Positions 61,601 to 64,000 of a DNA stretch of 64,000 nucleotides are shown piece by piece. Location: positions 2,122,501 to 2,186,500 of the forward strand of contig JAVUNC010000004.1 of NCBI GenBank assembly GCA_032173965.1, in the 5' to 3' direction. Each line of letters opens with the position of its first letter. Positions within the stretch are counted from its first letter, which is position 1. The notes under the pieces were generated by a model. The model did not search any database. It was not told the origin of the DNA and was given only the letters and a program-made list of their open reading frames with translations. A program made the translations under genes and the position numbers. This DNA is from Sitta carolinensis (Eukaryota > Chordata > Aves > Passeriformes > Sittidae).

Positions 61601-63369
61601 CTGCAGAAATTTGACTGCACCCCTCTGATGGCCCCAGTGGGTTACCCACCTCTCCTCTGCCCACTGCCTGAGGCGCTGCTGGGCGCTGGGGGAGTGGAAG
61701 GAGAACCTGTCCATGCTGCGGAAATGCTGCTTCTCGGGCGACAGGCGCCGCCGCAGCTGCTCCAGCTCGTGCTCGTACATCAGCCTCTGCCTCTCCAGAG
61801 CTGACCTCTTCTCCTCCTCGTGCTGCTGCTCCAGGCTTTGCAGGATTGACTGCATGGGGTCTAGGCAGAATTTGAAAATCAAGGAAGCATTACAGTGAAA
61901 TCCATGCTGAGGAGCGTCCTGGATGAGTGGTGCGAGCACAGGTAAGAAGAGGAAGGCTCTAGTTTTGTTGCAGTGTGTGTTTAAGAAGTGCTGCTGAATT
62001 TTGAAGCAAAACAGATGGTTTACAGGGCAGATGATTTAAGAGAATTAAGAAAAGGGAAAGCCCAAGCTGGGAAAGAAAAAAAAAAAAAAAAAAAAAAGTC
62101 CTCCTGTTTCCCAAACTGAATGTCATTCTGGGACAGCTACACAAGACCACAAAAATGCAAAAACATGGTTTCAGAGACAGAAATCACTGCAGTTAATGCC
62201 TGAGTGAGACATAACACAAGAAAAATAAACAGCCAAGTGAAAAACACTTTGATTTGAGACTGCAGTTCCACCAGCATTCCACTTCTGGCTTTCCCCTCAG
62301 CAAGAACGGCCAAACCAAACAGTCTGCCATGGTTATTTTATCCTCCTCAAGCAGGAAAATGACTGTGGTGAGTCATTCACAAGAAAAAATCTCCAAAAGG
62401 AAGTTGTAAGGGAAAAAGTGTGTGGTTACCCTCATATTTTGTACACATTCCCAGTAATTTTTGTGGCTCCTTACCATTACTGCCAAGAGCCTTCATGGTG
62501 ACTTCCATCTGGGCATACTCGTAGCTGAAGTTAATCTCACTGGACACCTCACTGGAATTGTCTCCATCTATGTCCAGCTGCTCCACACTGTTACTGCACC
62601 TCATGGAGTTGTCCCTCTCCTCATCCTCATGATCTGCCTTCTTTTTCTTCTTTGGCAAATTCAGCCTTTAAGTAAGAGGAAAAGTTTTAGAGAACTATTA
62701 ATTGCTCAGCTCTGAAACACAGGGTTGCTTTCGAATATTGTTAAAATTCAGTAGAGCCTCCAAATTACATTTTTTTTCCCTTTCAAATTGTATTGATCTC
62801 CTGTGGGTGTAATTTTCCTCAGGGCAAAAACAGGAGCAGAAGGTAAACTAATTAATCTATTCTACATTCTCATAATGAAGTACCTGATAATACAGTTTAG
62901 ATAACCATGACATTTTTCAGTCGTTCCACATCCAAATAATTTAGGGGCAACAGTGAAGTGATATCCCACTTTTTTATGTGGATTCTCCTCTTGAGCATAA
63001 AATAAAGCAATGAAATTTTAGATTATCATTCAAATCCACTGATTTTTGAGGTATTTCAGAGGGTTTCAAAGAAAAGATCTACCAGTGATCCTGTCTGATA
63101 CAGGAAGGTCACAGATATGGCTGGGACTACAGGGGACAGAGAGCACAGCGAGCTTGAAATAATATTTAGCATTAAAAACCAGTCCAACAGCAGTATTGCT
63201 TTTACAATCCCCATCTCTCCTCACCCCTTAAGCCAAAACAAAGTGGGTGCCAATTCACAATTCCTTTAATAACTTTTGTTACCTGAAGAAATGGTTGTTT
63301 CCCCACAGGATCCTGTCTCCATGGTGGAGCTGGATGGGACACACGACAGCCGAGCCGTTTACAAATGTC
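16130..63369 (-). CDS. KIF13B: KIF13B, kinesin family member 13B (GAKIN), 3' two thirds of the coding region, 26 exons
   Basis: KIF13B is a plus-end-directed kinesin-3 motor. It carries DLG1/MAGUK and PIP3-linked cargo along microtubules and acts in neuronal polarity and endocytic trafficking. Joining 26 exons from 63,369 down to 16,130 gives about 1,415 residues. In order they are the end of the FHA domain, a Lys/Glu-rich linker, a coiled coil, the KIF1B/DUF3694 stalk, a 14-3-3-type motif RSLSSP, a Ser/Pro-rich tail, and a CAP-Gly domain with GKNDG. The protein ends NRKSWAS. The CAP-Gly domain and the terminus separate it from the paralog KIF13A. Exon phases agree throughout. The 4,248 bases are one short because of a 1-base deletion in exon 45,125-45,248. 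The motor domain and 5' exons lie beyond 64,000. Confidence 0.96.
16600..17230 (+). mobile_element. Probable LTR of an endogenous retrovirus (inactive remnant) in the last KIF13B intron
   Basis: The layout resembles a retroviral LTR read on the plus strand. A 69-bp direct duplication at 16,613-16,739 would be U3 enhancer-like. A TATA box (GCTATAAAAG at about 16,830) and an ATTAAA polyadenylation-type signal near 17,036 follow. No gag, pol or env open frame is visible, so it is at most a solo LTR. I could not define TG...CA ends or a target-site duplication. It lies antisense to KIF13B. The family name is not determined. Confidence 0.5.
16613..16739 (+). repeat. 69-bp tandem duplication inside the probable LTR
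   Basis: The segment starting ACGGGCAACATCCCGGCGAG recurs 69 bp later as ATGGGCAGCATCCTGGCAAG, followed in both copies by CTGAGTGAGGATCAGCCTG. The two copies differ by only a few transitions. Confidence 0.9.
17278..17715 (+). mobile_element. Probable solo LTR of a songbird-type endogenous retrovirus
   Basis: It starts TGTCAAGAATGTAAATAAG and continues GATAGTAGCATAGTATATC, AGATGAAGACAAGATGGAAG and CCTTGTTGTTTTTAGGCTTC. Near its 3' end is AAAATAATAAAGAACC with an AATAAA signal. I recognise this pattern from abundant passerine LTRs, although I cannot name the family with certainty. There is no internal retroviral coding sequence. It lies immediately after the LTR-like block at 16,600-17,230. 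Confidence 0.62.
17800..17925 (-). mobile_element. CR1 LINE fragment, degraded
   Basis: It contains ATTCCAACCCCGGCACC, CTCCAACCTGGCCTTGGACA, CTTCCAGGGATGTGGCAGCC and ACCCTCACAGGGAAGGATTT in reverse-complement CR1 order. The terminal 3' block is missing or diverged. Confidence 0.7.
19780..19815 (-). mobile_element. Very short CR1 3' end relic
   Basis: TCACGGAATGATTTAGGTTG followed by GGATCTCAAAGG matches only the extreme CR1 3' end. It is about 35 bp and could be chance similarity. Confidence 0.5.
20011..20992 (-). CDS. KIF13B: KIF13B exon w25: long Ser/Pro-rich tail and CAP-Gly N-terminal half
   Basis: This 982-bp exon begins at a TGTGTTTCAG acceptor and stays open throughout. It encodes a low-complexity tail rich in Ser, Pro, Glu and Ala. 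The motif PPSPLSEASSGYFSHSVSTA is shared with KIF13A and KIF13B of other vertebrates. A second conserved stretch, KVKTSELRSFTSML, follows, then an acidic DSEDANEIPEWLKEGEY. The CAP-Gly core VGTNKTGTVRYIGPTDFQEG and TWVGVELDLPSG come last. The donor is TCAG/GTAAAA in phase 1. The middle of the exon is poorly conserved in this family, so its exact length is expected to vary. Confidence 0.97.
20993..22443 (-). other. KIF13B: KIF13B intron between exons w24 and w25 (1.45 kb)
   Basis: This is unique AT-rich sequence with a G12 run and short A/T tracts. I see no further exon or transposon. Confidence 0.8.
21117..21128 (+). repeat. G12 homopolymer
   Basis: Twelve consecutive G (C12 on the gene strand) in the intron upstream of the long tail exon. 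Confidence 0.9.
22444..22506 (-). CDS. KIF13B: KIF13B exon w24 (63 bp)
   Basis: The exon lies between a CCCTCCCCCCAG acceptor and an AAACAG/GTGAGC donor and is phase 0 at both ends. It encodes AVPRIMVQSASLDASAARIK plus Q. It matches the family segment PRIMVQSAS found just before the Ser/Pro-rich tail. It could be skipped without a frame change. Confidence 0.94.
22722..22925 (+). mobile_element. CR1 LINE 3' fragment, plus orientation
   Basis: In sense orientation it has GATTTAGGTTAGACATCAGG, GAGGCCCTGGCATAGGCTGC, CAGAGAAGCTGTGGCTGCCC and CTGGAAGTGTTCAAAAACC. It ends near CCTTTTCCAACCTTAAGGAT. Confidence 0.88.
24810..25323 (+). mobile_element. CR1 LINE 3' fragment, plus orientation (about 510 bp)
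   Basis: CR1 landmarks run in order: TGCCCTGCTCAGGTGAGACC, GATGCTCCAAGGGCTGGAGC, GGAGAGCTGGGGAGGGACTG, AAGCTGTGGCTGCCCCTGG, GGGAGGTGTCCCTGCCCATG and CTTCCATCCCAAACCAATCC. The long antisense open frame across it (24,684-25,505) is not a gene. It is mid-intron in KIF13B. Confidence 0.9.
26826..26884. other. ATTA-rich block, copy 1 of a similar pair
   Basis: TTTCATTAACTGC, then TTCATTAG, AGATTAAT and GCATCAGAAGGT. By hand it matches the block at 27,785-27,842 at about 44 of 58 aligned positions. It carries several ATTA homeodomain-type cores. It could be a conserved element or a remnant of an old repeat. Confidence 0.4.
27590..27870. other. Candidate conserved non-coding element with ATTA clusters
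   Basis: This repeat-free AT-rich stretch contains a 36-bp tandem pair at 27,602-27,673 (ATAAACAGCTTCATCAGAA and ATAAACAGCTTCATCGGAA). It also has several TAATTA/ATTA cores (27,698-27,720) and copy 2 of the 58-bp block (27,785-27,842). No coding frame is supported. The enhancer role is inference from motif density only. Confidence 0.35.
28216..28455 (-). mobile_element. CR1 LINE 3' fragment of a different subfamily
   Basis: It begins TCATGGAATCATGGAATGTC and continues GGACCCATAAAGATCACGGA, GTCCAACCCCTGGCCCTGCA, CAGACACCCCCAAATCCCAC and CAGTTCCAGAGTCTGACACC. This is the reverse complement of a CR1 subfamily distinct from the CATGGGCAGGGACACC type elsewhere in the window. Confidence 0.85.
29043..29250 (+). 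mobile_element. CR1 LINE 3' fragment, second subfamily, plus orientation
   Basis: It contains GGGAAAAGGCTTTTTTCCCA, GAGGAGCTCCCCAGGGAATG, GGTCAGGGGCTGGATCAATG and finally CACCCCAGGATATTCCACAA. This is the sense orientation of the same subfamily as the fragment at 28,216-28,455. The two face away from each other about 590 bp apart. Confidence 0.8.
31046..31179 (-). CDS. KIF13B: KIF13B exon w23 (134 bp)
   Basis: The acceptor is CCCCAACAG and the donor CAGCAG/GTAAAG. The exon completes a split glycine and encodes IGSLAASYLSPVKSLVPQMP and then KLLKSLFPVRDEKKGRQSSP. This is the strongly conserved amphipathic block ahead of the tail in KIF13B. It is in phase with both neighbours. Confidence 0.96.
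31426..31806. repeat. 41-bp minisatellite overlapping a KIF13B 5' splice site
   Basis: Eight full units with an exact 41-bp period start at 31,467, 31,508, 31,549, 31,590, 31,631, 31,672, 31,713 and 31,754. A partial ninth starts at 31,795. A degenerate, shortened copy precedes them. The plus-strand core is GTCAGGAGAGTTTTCTGAGC plus TGAGGAAGAGCCCTTTCCTG. The ninth, partial unit is the end of exon w22 itself. Unit 31,672 keeps an intact copy of the donor (CCAG/GTAAGGGCC on the minus strand). In the other units the GT is mutated. Confidence 0.95.
31793..31910 (-). CDS. KIF13B: KIF13B exon w22 (118 bp)
   Basis: The acceptor is CCCCCTTTAG and the donor CCCAG/GTAAGG, leaving phase 1. The exon encodes GRWESQQDVSQGATNSSRGI, a Ser/Pro stretch, and GQQNHSPDP. 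It matches the family segment GRWESQQDVSQ and HSPDP. The last 15 bases and the donor belong to the 41-bp minisatellite that extends into the intron. Confidence 0.96.
32872..32940. repeat. AT-rich low-complexity tract
   Basis: Almost only A and T, with TAAATAAATA-type repeats, inside a KIF13B intron. Confidence 0.85.
37418..37512 (-). mobile_element. CR1 LINE 3' end fragment
   Basis: It begins CATGACAGAATAGCTTGGGT, then TGGGAGGGTTTAAAGATCAC, CTAATTCCACCTGCCCACTT and GCCAGGCTGTGCCAAGCCC. This is a diverged minus-oriented CR1 3' end. Confidence 0.75.
37972..37995 (+). repeat. T24 homopolymer
   Basis: Twenty-four consecutive T in the intron. Confidence 0.95.
39146..39199 (-). CDS. KIF13B: KIF13B exon w21 (54 bp)
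   Basis: The acceptor is AACTCTTCCAG and the donor AACAGG/GTGAGT, phase 0 at both ends. It encodes LSASRQDLAPPYNLSSNR, matching the family segment that follows NVNR. As 18 in-frame codons it could be an optional cassette. Confidence 0.94.
39582..39602 (+). repeat. A21 homopolymer
   Basis: Twenty-one consecutive A in an intron, about 115 bp from exon w20. Confidence 0.95.
39719..39796 (-). CDS. KIF13B: KIF13B exon w20 (78 bp): 14-3-3-type motif
   Basis: The acceptor is GACTTGCCAG and the donor AACAGG/GTGAGT, phase 0 at both ends. It encodes EVAVKEQLMGKGKLYRRSLS then SPNVNR. RSLSSP fits the mode I 14-3-3 consensus RSxSxP. In mammalian KIF13B, serines in this region are phosphorylated by PAR1b/MARK2, and 14-3-3 binding then releases the motor from microtubules. 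Regulation in this species is inferred from the motif. Confidence 0.96.
40722..40874 (-). CDS. KIF13B: KIF13B exon w19 (153 bp)
   Basis: The acceptor is TGCCTCCCCAG. The donor CGCCAG/GTCTGG is weaker than consensus. It encodes 51 residues from DAQGAEEREALARMAANVED through YIEKYLRSVLAVENILTLDR to LRQ, a highly conserved helical segment at the end of the DUF3694 stalk region. Phase 0 at both ends. Confidence 0.97.
40993..41380 (-). mobile_element. CR1 LINE 3' fragment with internal minisatellite
   Basis: It begins GAATCATGGAGTAGTTTGGG and continues TTGGAAGAGACCTTAAAACT, CCCTGCCATGGGCAGGAACG, CTGGCCTTGGGCACTCCCAG and CTCACCACCCTTAGAGAAAA. The next CR1 segment (TTTCTTCCTAATATCTATTC) has been tandemly amplified eight times. 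It starts about 120 bp upstream of the exon w19 acceptor on the gene strand. Confidence 0.92.
41184..41375. repeat. 24-bp minisatellite derived from CR1 sequence
   Basis: Eight units with an exact 24-bp period start at 41,184, 41,208, 41,232, 41,256, 41,280, 41,304, 41,328 and 41,352. The unit is TTTCTTCCCAATATCTATTC plus TAAA. The first unit is the normal CR1 sequence. Because 24 is divisible by three, open frames pass through it without being coding. Confidence 0.96.
42174..42266 (-). CDS. KIF13B: KIF13B exon w18 (93 bp)
   Basis: The acceptor is CCTCCCCACAG and the donor CCAGAG/GTGAAT, phase 0 at both ends. It encodes GFAQSFLRRMSPRSSIPGCG and VTFEIVSNIPE, part of the DUF3694-type stalk. 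The intron just upstream of its acceptor is a 41/42-bp minisatellite. Confidence 0.97.
42299..42470. repeat. 41/42-bp minisatellite next to a KIF13B 3' splice site
   Basis: Units starting TAACAGATTCCAGCTGAAAT occur at 42,299, 42,341, 42,382, 42,423 and 42,444 (spacing 42, 41, 41, 21). On the gene strand each unit contains TATTTCAG/CTGGAATCTG, which looks like a short polypyrimidine tract with an acceptor AG. The array begins about 33 bp upstream of exon w18, in the branch-point zone. Confidence 0.95.
43838..44014 (-). CDS. KIF13B: KIF13B exon w17 (177 bp)
   Basis: The acceptor is CACCTTTTGCAG, preceded by a C15 run on the gene strand; the donor is AGACAG/GTACAG. It encodes 59 residues including VKAEASWDSTVHDCIQLSKG and VYLIVRATVQLSHPAEMQLV, ending ICVNVYGRQ, a very conserved beta-rich part of the stalk. 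Phase 0 at both ends, which fixes the frame expected from the preceding exon. Confidence 0.97.
44026..44040 (+). repeat. G15 homopolymer in the polypyrimidine tract of exon w17
   Basis: Fifteen consecutive G on the plus strand. On the gene strand this is C15, 11 bases before the exon, so the polypyrimidine tract of this acceptor is mostly poly-C. Confidence 0.95.
45125..45248 (-). CDS. KIF13B: KIF13B exon w16 (124 bp) with a 1-base deletion
   Basis: The acceptor is CTGTTTGCAG and the donor AGTGAG/GTAGGG. The start reads A-DDFSS in the frame set by the preceding exon. The family sequence continues (Q)DNLDDPEAGGWDATL, AEEEEEFFELQIVKHHDSE, but only in the next frame. One base is missing, most simply one G of the GG at 45,232-45,233 on the plus strand. 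As written, translation shifts and stops at 45,142-45,144. The exon is 124 bp where 125 would keep the phase. It may be an assembly error or a real null allele. Confidence 0.93.
46214..46269 (-). CDS. KIF13B: KIF13B exon w15 (56 bp)
   Basis: The acceptor is GTATTTCAG and the donor TTGAATG/GTAAGT. It encodes TPVAGMETHIPVIFLDLN after completing a split Trp codon, and leaves phase 1. METHIPVIFLDLNADD is nearly invariant in KIF13A/B. Confidence 0.96.
47561..47687 (-). CDS. KIF13B: KIF13B exon w14 (127 bp)
   Basis: The acceptor is CTGACTTGCAG and the donor GCAGAGTG/GTAGGA. It encodes DKTEDDADREAQLLEMRLTL, then TEERNAVMVPSAGSGIPGAP and AEW, a helical segment followed by the invariant GSGIPGAPA motif. 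Phases (1 in, 2 out) fit the neighbours. Confidence 0.97.
47988..48087 (-). CDS. KIF13B: KIF13B exon w13 (100 bp)
   Basis: The acceptor is CCCCTTTTTTAG and the donor AAGCCAG/GTAAGG. It encodes DRDLERLRRKWLCALTKRQE and YLDQQLQKLVGKP, a coiled-coil-prone helix of the stalk. Confidence 0.97.
48621..48650 (-). CDS. KIF13B: KIF13B exon w12, 30-bp microexon
   Basis: The sequence TTTGGCCTAG/...CAG/GTAAAA encloses just ten codons, EEEDEMDSYQ. They match the acidic EEEDMDSYQ segment that precedes DRDLERL in this family, so the exon is real despite its size. It is phase 0 at both ends and could be skipped without a frameshift. Gene finders may miss it. Confidence 0.92.
49062..49525 (-). mobile_element. 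CR1 LINE 3' fragment (about 460 bp)
   Basis: It begins TAGAATCCCAGAATTCCAGA and continues GTTGAGGTTGGAAAAGACTT, TTAAGATCGCTGAGTCCAAC, CACTTCCAGGGATGGGGGAC and CTCCAGGCTGAGCCCCTTTC. This is a minus-oriented CR1 of the AAGATC-CTGAGTCCAACC type, among the longer copies here. It lies about 410 bp upstream of the microexon w12 on the gene strand. Confidence 0.9.
51307..51441 (-). CDS. KIF13B: KIF13B exon w11 (135 bp)
   Basis: The acceptor is TTTTGGACAG and the donor TATCAG/GTAAAA, phase 0 at both ends. It encodes GQSRRIQVEVKSVQESGTLP and LMEESILSVGVGCVQIKHVK, then SQNYQ. The first 37 residues match the family closely. The last stretch before the donor is more divergent than its surroundings. Confidence 0.96.
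52367..52499 (-). CDS. KIF13B: KIF13B exon w10 (133 bp)
   Basis: The acceptor is CGTTGTGCAG and the donor AGACAG/GTGAAG. It encodes WSEVTRKVELWVQILELNEN, then GEYCPVEVTPAKDVSTGGIF and QLRQ, the start of the conserved DUF3694 region of kinesin-3 stalks. Confidence 0.97.
53066..53280 (+). repeat. Long GA-rich purine tract
   Basis: About 215 bp of A and G with only a handful of T. The stretch 53,144-53,274 is 131 bp without a single pyrimidine and includes about five GGAA units (53,211-53,231). On the gene strand it is a TTCTT-type polypyrimidine tract. The Lys/Arg/Glu open frames across it are artefacts. Confidence 0.97.
54608..54765 (-). CDS. KIF13B: KIF13B exon w9 (158 bp)
   Basis: The acceptor is GTCCCTTCCAG and the donor GGGACAG/GTAAAT. 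It encodes EVSVNISEDFMEHLYDGALA, then IEVYGHKQSGDRKNPALWDL and GIIQAKTRSLRD, with a split Arg codon at the end. It has the C2-like strand pattern conserved in KIF13 and KIF1 stalks. Confidence 0.97.
55642..55691 (+). repeat. T50 homopolymer
   Basis: Fifty uninterrupted T on the plus strand (A50 on the gene strand) starting about 43 bp past the exon w8 donor. There is no recognisable retroposon body next to it. Confidence 0.95.
55735..55905 (-). CDS. KIF13B: KIF13B exon w8 (171 bp)
   Basis: The acceptor is CACCTTTCCAG and the donor TGCAAT/GTAATT, phase 0 at both ends. It encodes 57 residues including IKILQATGLPQHLSNFVFCK and YTFWDQVEPVIVVPEVD, ending MVVFDHCN, matching the C2-like module of the KIF13 stalk. 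Confidence 0.97.
57119..57247 (-). CDS. KIF13B: KIF13B exon w7 (129 bp)
   Basis: The acceptor is GTCCTGGCAG and the donor TGCAGG/GTGAGT, phase 0 at both ends. It encodes VSGRLHVEVVRVSGEIDDRL, then VGGEDSPDFSTENDIQERKL and VCR, directly after the KIF1B domain. Confidence 0.96.
57859..58008 (-). CDS. KIF13B: KIF13B exon w6 (150 bp): KIF1B domain
   Basis: The acceptor is ATTTGCTTGCAG. The donor GGAGAG/GTTTGT is weak. It encodes 50 residues from VMRAYFRRADPFYDEQENHS through LIGVANVFLECLFYDVKLQY to AVPIINQKGE. This is the core of the KIF1B (PF12423-type) domain found in kinesin-3 stalks. Phase 0 at both ends. Confidence 0.97.
58437..58583 (-). CDS. KIF13B: KIF13B exon w5 (147 bp)
   Basis: The acceptor is TTGTTTTGCAG and the donor AATCCA/GTAAGT, phase 0 at both ends. 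It encodes RGAILSEPAIQVRRKGKGKQ, then IWSLEKLENRLVDMRDLYQE and WKDCEEDNP, a basic patch followed by a helical segment. Confidence 0.97.
59575..59737 (-). CDS. KIF13B: KIF13B exon w4 (163 bp)
   Basis: The acceptor is CGTTCTTCCAG and the donor AGCAAG/GTACAG. After a split Arg it encodes EEMLTHSLRKLREQIVKANL, then YVREANFIGEELDKRTEYKV and TLQIPASSLNANSK, a helical stalk segment nearly identical across vertebrates. Confidence 0.97.
59980..60455 (+). mobile_element. CR1 LINE 3' fragment, plus orientation (about 475 bp)
   Basis: It contains GGGTCCAGCTCTGGGGCTCC, CAAAGTCCAGAGGAGCTTGG, GGACAGGACACAGGGAATGG, AAGCTGTGGCTGCCCCTGGA, GTCCAAGGCCAGGTTGGACA and GTGTCCTTGCCCATGGCAGG, in sense CR1 order. It lies antisense to KIF13B. 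The 201-codon open frame here is not a gene. Confidence 0.92.
61355..61505 (+). mobile_element. CR1 LINE 3' end fragment, plus orientation
   Basis: It contains GTGTTCAAGGCCAGGCTGGA, AGCAACCTGGGAGAGTGGAA and GTCCTCCCCATGGCAAGGGT, and ends CTGCTCTACCATTCTGTT. An 18-bp segment (TGTTCAAGGCCATGCTGG) is duplicated in tandem near its start. It lies about 145 bp from the exon w3 donor. Confidence 0.88.
61650..61860 (-). CDS. KIF13B: KIF13B exon w3 (211 bp): coiled coil
   Basis: The acceptor is TTCTGCCTAG and the donor GGAGAG/GTGGGT. It encodes DPMQSILQSLEQQHEEEKRS, then ALERQRLMYEHELEQLRRRL, SPEKQHFRSMDRFSFHSPSA and QQRLRQWAEE. The Glu/Gln/Arg/Leu heptad pattern marks a coiled coil after the FHA domain, which in kinesin-3 motors takes part in dimerisation and autoinhibition. 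Confidence 0.98.
62076..62097 (+). repeat. A22 homopolymer
   Basis: Twenty-two consecutive A in the intron between exons w2 and w3. Confidence 0.95.
62475..62665 (-). CDS. KIF13B: KIF13B exon w2 (191 bp): FHA end and charged linker
   Basis: The acceptor is TTACTTAAAG and the donor AGTAATG/GTAAGG. After a split Arg it encodes LNLPKKKKKADHEDEERDNS, then MRCSNSVEQLDIDGDNSSEV and a segment ending VTMKALGSN. A lysine run closes the FHA domain and an acidic, Ser-rich linker leads to the coiled coil. The acceptor has a short polypyrimidine tract. Confidence 0.96.
63283..63369 (-). CDS. KIF13B: KIF13B exon w1 (87 bp): C-terminal part of the FHA domain
   Basis: The acceptor is CTTTTCACAG and the donor TTCTTCAG/GTAACA. 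It encodes TFVNGSAVVCPIQLHHGDRI and LWGNNHFF, the end of the forkhead-associated domain with its VNG and HGDR-type motifs. In mammalian KIF13B this domain binds centaurin-alpha1 (ADAP1), linking the motor to PIP3 vesicles. The preceding FHA and motor exons are outside the window. The numbering w1-w26 is local to this window. Confidence 0.97.
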
Positions 63370-64000
63370 CTGTGAAAAGGCAAAAATCTAAAGTAAATAT
63401 ATTTACATAAAGCTTAATTTTTCCCCTCCCAGTATTATTTTCATTACTGCAACAAATAAAGGCAGGAGAAGAGATTTATGTATTGCAAACAGGCGAAACA
63501 TTCCCAGAAAATTCACTGATCTACCCAGTGCTGTTTCAAAACCTCTTCAAATTCAGCTTCTTTTGACCTCCTGAGCTCATGAAGTTCAGTACCTTTGGAC
63601 AGATATTACTACAGCTGTGTCTGGGGAGTAAAATTAGAGCTTAAAAATAAGCAGCCTGAAAAAAAAAGTCACTAGGGAAAAACTCTTGCACACTGCTCTG
63701 AAATACAGGCACACAATAGAAATATTTGAATGAGGCAATAGACACCTTTGCTACATTAATAGCTTAGAGACATTAATTAAAATCATCAGAAACTACTTTT
63801 ATTTCAGAGTCAGATTAAGTTTGCAAATAGGGATAACTCAAATTTGAGGGGAATCTCAGGTTGCTACCCAGTCCAATCTGCTCCAAGCAGGATCAGCCAC
63901 AAATCAGGCTAAATGTGCAAAGTTTGAATTTTGTGTATTAACAATAAATTATTGGAGATGCTGACACTGCATGTCATTTTGTGATCAATCTGAATATGCC

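Larger units (their letters stand above)
39200..64000 (-). other. KIF13B: KIF13B introns right of 39.2 kb: summary of non-exon content
   Basis: Between the exons listed separately, the introns range from 300 bp (47,688-47,987) to 2.66 kb (48,651-51,306). Apart from the listed CR1 fragments, minisatellites and homopolymers I see unique AT-rich DNA and no RNA gene or extra exon. The right edge (63,370-64,000) is intron. It may include a very decayed CR1 piece at about 63,850-63,905 (CTCAGGTTGCTACCCAGTCC), which I cannot confirm. Confidence 0.75.

Noticed and set aside
16130..63369. KIF13A as the identity of the minus-strand gene
   Set aside because: KIF13A has no CAP-Gly domain, while this gene ends in one with GKNDG and the NRKSWAS terminus typical of KIF13B.
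63850..63905. Possible CR1 relic near the right edge
   Set aside because: The similarity is limited to a few short words such as CAGGTTGCT and CTGCTCCAAGCAG and could be chance.

Overview
This window is vertebrate nuclear DNA, almost certainly from a bird and probably a songbird. It carries many 5'-truncated copies of the CR1 LINE, the dominant avian retroposon. They are recognised by the conserved 3' block (GGTTTGGGTTGGAAGGGACC-like, then a CCATGGGCAGGGACACC-like stretch). There are also two LTR-like blocks, one resembling common songbird endogenous retrovirus LTRs. Genes are split into small exons with GT-AG introns, so most long open frames are shadows or repeats.

The main gene is KIF13B (GAKIN), a kinesin-3 motor, on the minus strand. 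The window holds its 3' two thirds: 26 coding exons from 63,369 down to the stop at 16,130-16,132, then a 3'UTR of about 3.9 kb ending near 12,190. Exon by exon, the minus strand encodes the last part of the FHA domain, a lysine-rich linker and a coiled coil. It then encodes the KIF1B/DUF3694 stalk, a 14-3-3-type motif (RSLSSP), a long Ser/Pro-rich tail and a C-terminal CAP-Gly domain with its GKNDG motif split across the last intron. The motor domain and the start of the FHA lie beyond the right edge. All exon phases join correctly. The coding total is 4,248 bases, one fewer than a continuous frame needs. The missing base maps to exon 45,125-45,248, where a 1-base deletion shifts the frame.

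The left part (1 to about 9.8 kb) has no exon I can prove. At about 8,040-9,815 there is what looks like the 3'-terminal exon and AU-rich 3'UTR of a plus-strand gene, ending in two AATAAA signals. In mammals the gene convergent with KIF13B is HMBOX1, so that is the likely identity, by synteny only. About 2.4 kb of CR1-containing spacer separates the two convergent 3' ends.

The most interesting structures are local. A 41-bp minisatellite (31,426-31,806) overlaps a KIF13B 5' splice site and carries a duplicated decoy donor. A second 41/42-bp minisatellite (42,299-42,470) lies next to a 3' splice site. A 24-bp minisatellite (41,184-41,375) is built from a piece of a CR1. There is a pure T50 run, a 131-bp pure purine tract, and a pair of similar homeodomain-site-rich blocks 960 bp apart in the 8.5-kb intron. 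I see no sign of a bacterial-type system or of a novel multi-gene system.
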